From: Symbiodinium natans
Lineage: Eukaryota; Sar; Dinophyceae; Suessiales; Symbiodiniaceae
Assembly (NCBI GenBank): GCA_905221605.1
Contig: CAJNDS010002191.1
Location: 1,349,953-1,392,452, forward strand
Length of the DNA stretch: 42,500 nt
Reading direction: 5' to 3'
The position numbers and the translations under genes are program-made. A model generated the notes under the pieces. It searched no databases, had not been told where the DNA came from, and saw only the letters and a program-made list of their open reading frames with translations. Shown here one piece after another: positions 41,147 to 42,500 of this stretch. The stretch's first letter is position 1; every line of letters begins with the position of its first letter.

Positions 41147-41252
41147 CTTAGGGTTTAGGGTTTAGGGTTTAGGGTTTAGGGTTTAGGGTTTAGGGTTTAG
41201 GGTTTAGGGTTTAGGGTTTAGGGTTTGGGTTTTAGGGTTTAGGGTTTAGGGG
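41147..41252 (+). repeat. ITS (TTTAGGG), about 14 units
   Basis: Regular 7-mers with one TTTGGGTTTTAGGG irregularity. Confidence 0.96.
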
Positions 41253-42314
41253 TGCAGCCTTGAGCCCTGGACCCTGAACCCGAAAACTGACAAACATCAA
41301 AGCTTAGTTCCAGGATTTCGGTGTCATGTTCGCTGTACTCCCCTTAGAAACTCGATAAACGTAATATTCAGAACACTCCCTTGGATTCTGTATTATTAAA
41401 AACAACAAACCCGAAGGGGGCTATAGCGTTTTGGTTTAGGGCTCAGGGTCCATGGAATGACTTGGTGGTGAGTTGTGCTTTGAAGGTTCAAAACAGGAGC
41501 CCGTATGAGAACGGAGATGTTGAGTCGGGCACATGGCAAACACGGGCAGTATAGGCAGATACTAGTACTATGGCGAACTGTTTGGGGTGTAGGTTAGGGT
41601 CCTTAGCAAGTTCAATATAAGTGCTACCGCCGCCCACCCAAAAACATCCATTCTATTGCAATAGGACCCCACCTTGCCAAAACTAACACCCCGCCCCCAC
41701 GCCGAACTCCAAAACCCAAAACCCAAAACCCAAAACCCTAAACCCTAAACCCTCTGAAACCCTAGCACGAGCTTCGGGCCCCTCCTCACATCCGTCTTGA
41801 AGATGCGCCTCCACAAACGGCCCAACCCCTAAACCACTAACCACCCTAAACCCTATAAACCCCTCCTCAACCCCTAACCCCCTAAACCCCTAAACCCTAA
41901 TCTGGAGCGGGGATGGCTTTCGAGCTTCGGGTTTGGGGCTTGGGGTTTAGGGTTTTGGGAGGTTAGGGGCAGAGGGGGCTTGGGGGGGCTTTAGGGCTTT
42001 GGGCTTTTGGGGGTCGAGGGTGTTTGAGGATTAGGGGCTTGGCTGGCTTGGGCGCTGAGCTAAGCAAGGGAGCAGAGCTGTAACTGTGGGGTTCTAGAGG
42101 GGTGCATTGTACCCCAAATTACATACTCAGCTGTGGTGGTTTTGTGTTTGGGTTCGGGCTTGGGGTTTCGCGTTTAGGGTTTGAGGATTGGAGCTTAGGT
42201 CTTGTGGGTTTGGGTTAAGAGTTCGGGGTTTTGAGGGGGTTTAGGTGTGGGTTAAGGGTTAGGAGTTTAGGGTATGCATCGTTTGAGGGTTTGGGGTTTA
42301 GTAGAACTTCCAGC
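41253..42314. other. Mosaic of unique and degenerate ITS sequence
   Basis: CCCTAAA-type sequence lies at 41,705-41,760 and 41,820-41,900, with degenerate TTTAGGG/TTTGGGG at 41,930-42,010 and 42,150-42,300. No gene seen. Confidence 0.6.
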
Positions 42315-42385
42315 TGCGGTGGAAACCGGAGTCCCGAACCACAACCTTACAGACTGCAGCTCTACGCCACCCCTCTGCCATCCAA
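42315..42385 (-). other. tRNA-like relic (A-box and B-box-like sequences)
   Basis: On the minus strand TGGCGTAGAGC resembles a pol III A box, CTGTAAG could be an anticodon loop with a 5-bp wobble-rich stem, and GGTTCGGGACTCC resembles a B box with two extra bases. An acceptor stem and a proper D arm cannot be paired, so it is not a functional tRNA; a tRNA-derived SINE remnant is possible. Confidence 0.2.
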
Positions 42386-42500
42386 ACCTGTAAGCCCGAA
42401 ACTCTAAACCGTAAAGCCCCACACCCCAAACCCCAAACCCTAAACCCTATACCCCACAACCCTAAACCCTAAACCCAATACGGCCTGTTGAGCCTCAAGC

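Overview
The window looks like nuclear DNA from a protist-type eukaryote whose telomere repeat is TTTAGGG. That repeat type occurs in plants and green algae, dinoflagellates, chromerids and oomycetes. There is no dense gene array, no bacterial operon structure and no long intact ORF. Nearly all long ORFs are translations of repeats. Alveolate-like hints are a degraded NRRLYAL-type motif and a signal-peptide ORF followed by a cyclophilin-like fragment; a chromerid or dinoflagellate is my best guess, but it is not proven.

Layout. (1) 1-22,160 is a mosaic of short unique sequence broken by dozens of interstitial telomere-like tracts (ITS; TTTAGGG/CCCTAAA plus TTCAGGG, CCCTAGA, CCCTTAA and TTTGGGG variants) in both orientations, with small inverted-repeat elements resembling MITEs. 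(2) 22,319-23,458 holds two tandem, frame-disrupted copies of a minus-strand coding unit. (3) 23,457-29,229 is a purine/pyrimidine-rich block made of a large direct duplication (copies A and B), a partial third copy, an inverted piece, CT microsatellites and a 38-bp tandem array. (4) 29,230-32,280 holds an ATC microsatellite, AT-rich sequence with G/C hairpins, an 86-bp tandem repeat and a 0.73-kb direct duplication. (5) 32,281-35,170 is a satellite of about 175 bp in two head-to-head arms of 8 units each. (6) 35,455-42,500 returns to the ITS mosaic.

The most interesting signal is evidence for how the ITS arose. Two small inverted-repeat elements occur both without ITS (1,117-1,215 and 9,994-10,091) and with an ITS inside (11,907-12,100 and 19,371-19,531). 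Two other ITS are bounded by direct duplications of unique flank (31 bp at 12,179-12,296; 14 bp at 36,305-36,378). A fifth ITS lies between inverted repeats (39,948-40,345). Together these suggest that telomere repeats were inserted into pre-existing DNA, for example by repair of staggered breaks with telomerase-like addition, and are not only relics of chromosome fusion. The 13-kb satellite block 22.2-35.4 kb has essentially no ITS.

Protein-coding content is poor: one possible secretory ORF (5,180-5,584), a cyclophilin-like fragment (5,762-5,956), the tandem NRRLYAL-like pair, and a J-domain-like fragment (35,340-35,417, minus). None is supported as an intact gene. All assignments are by eye and no database search was run.
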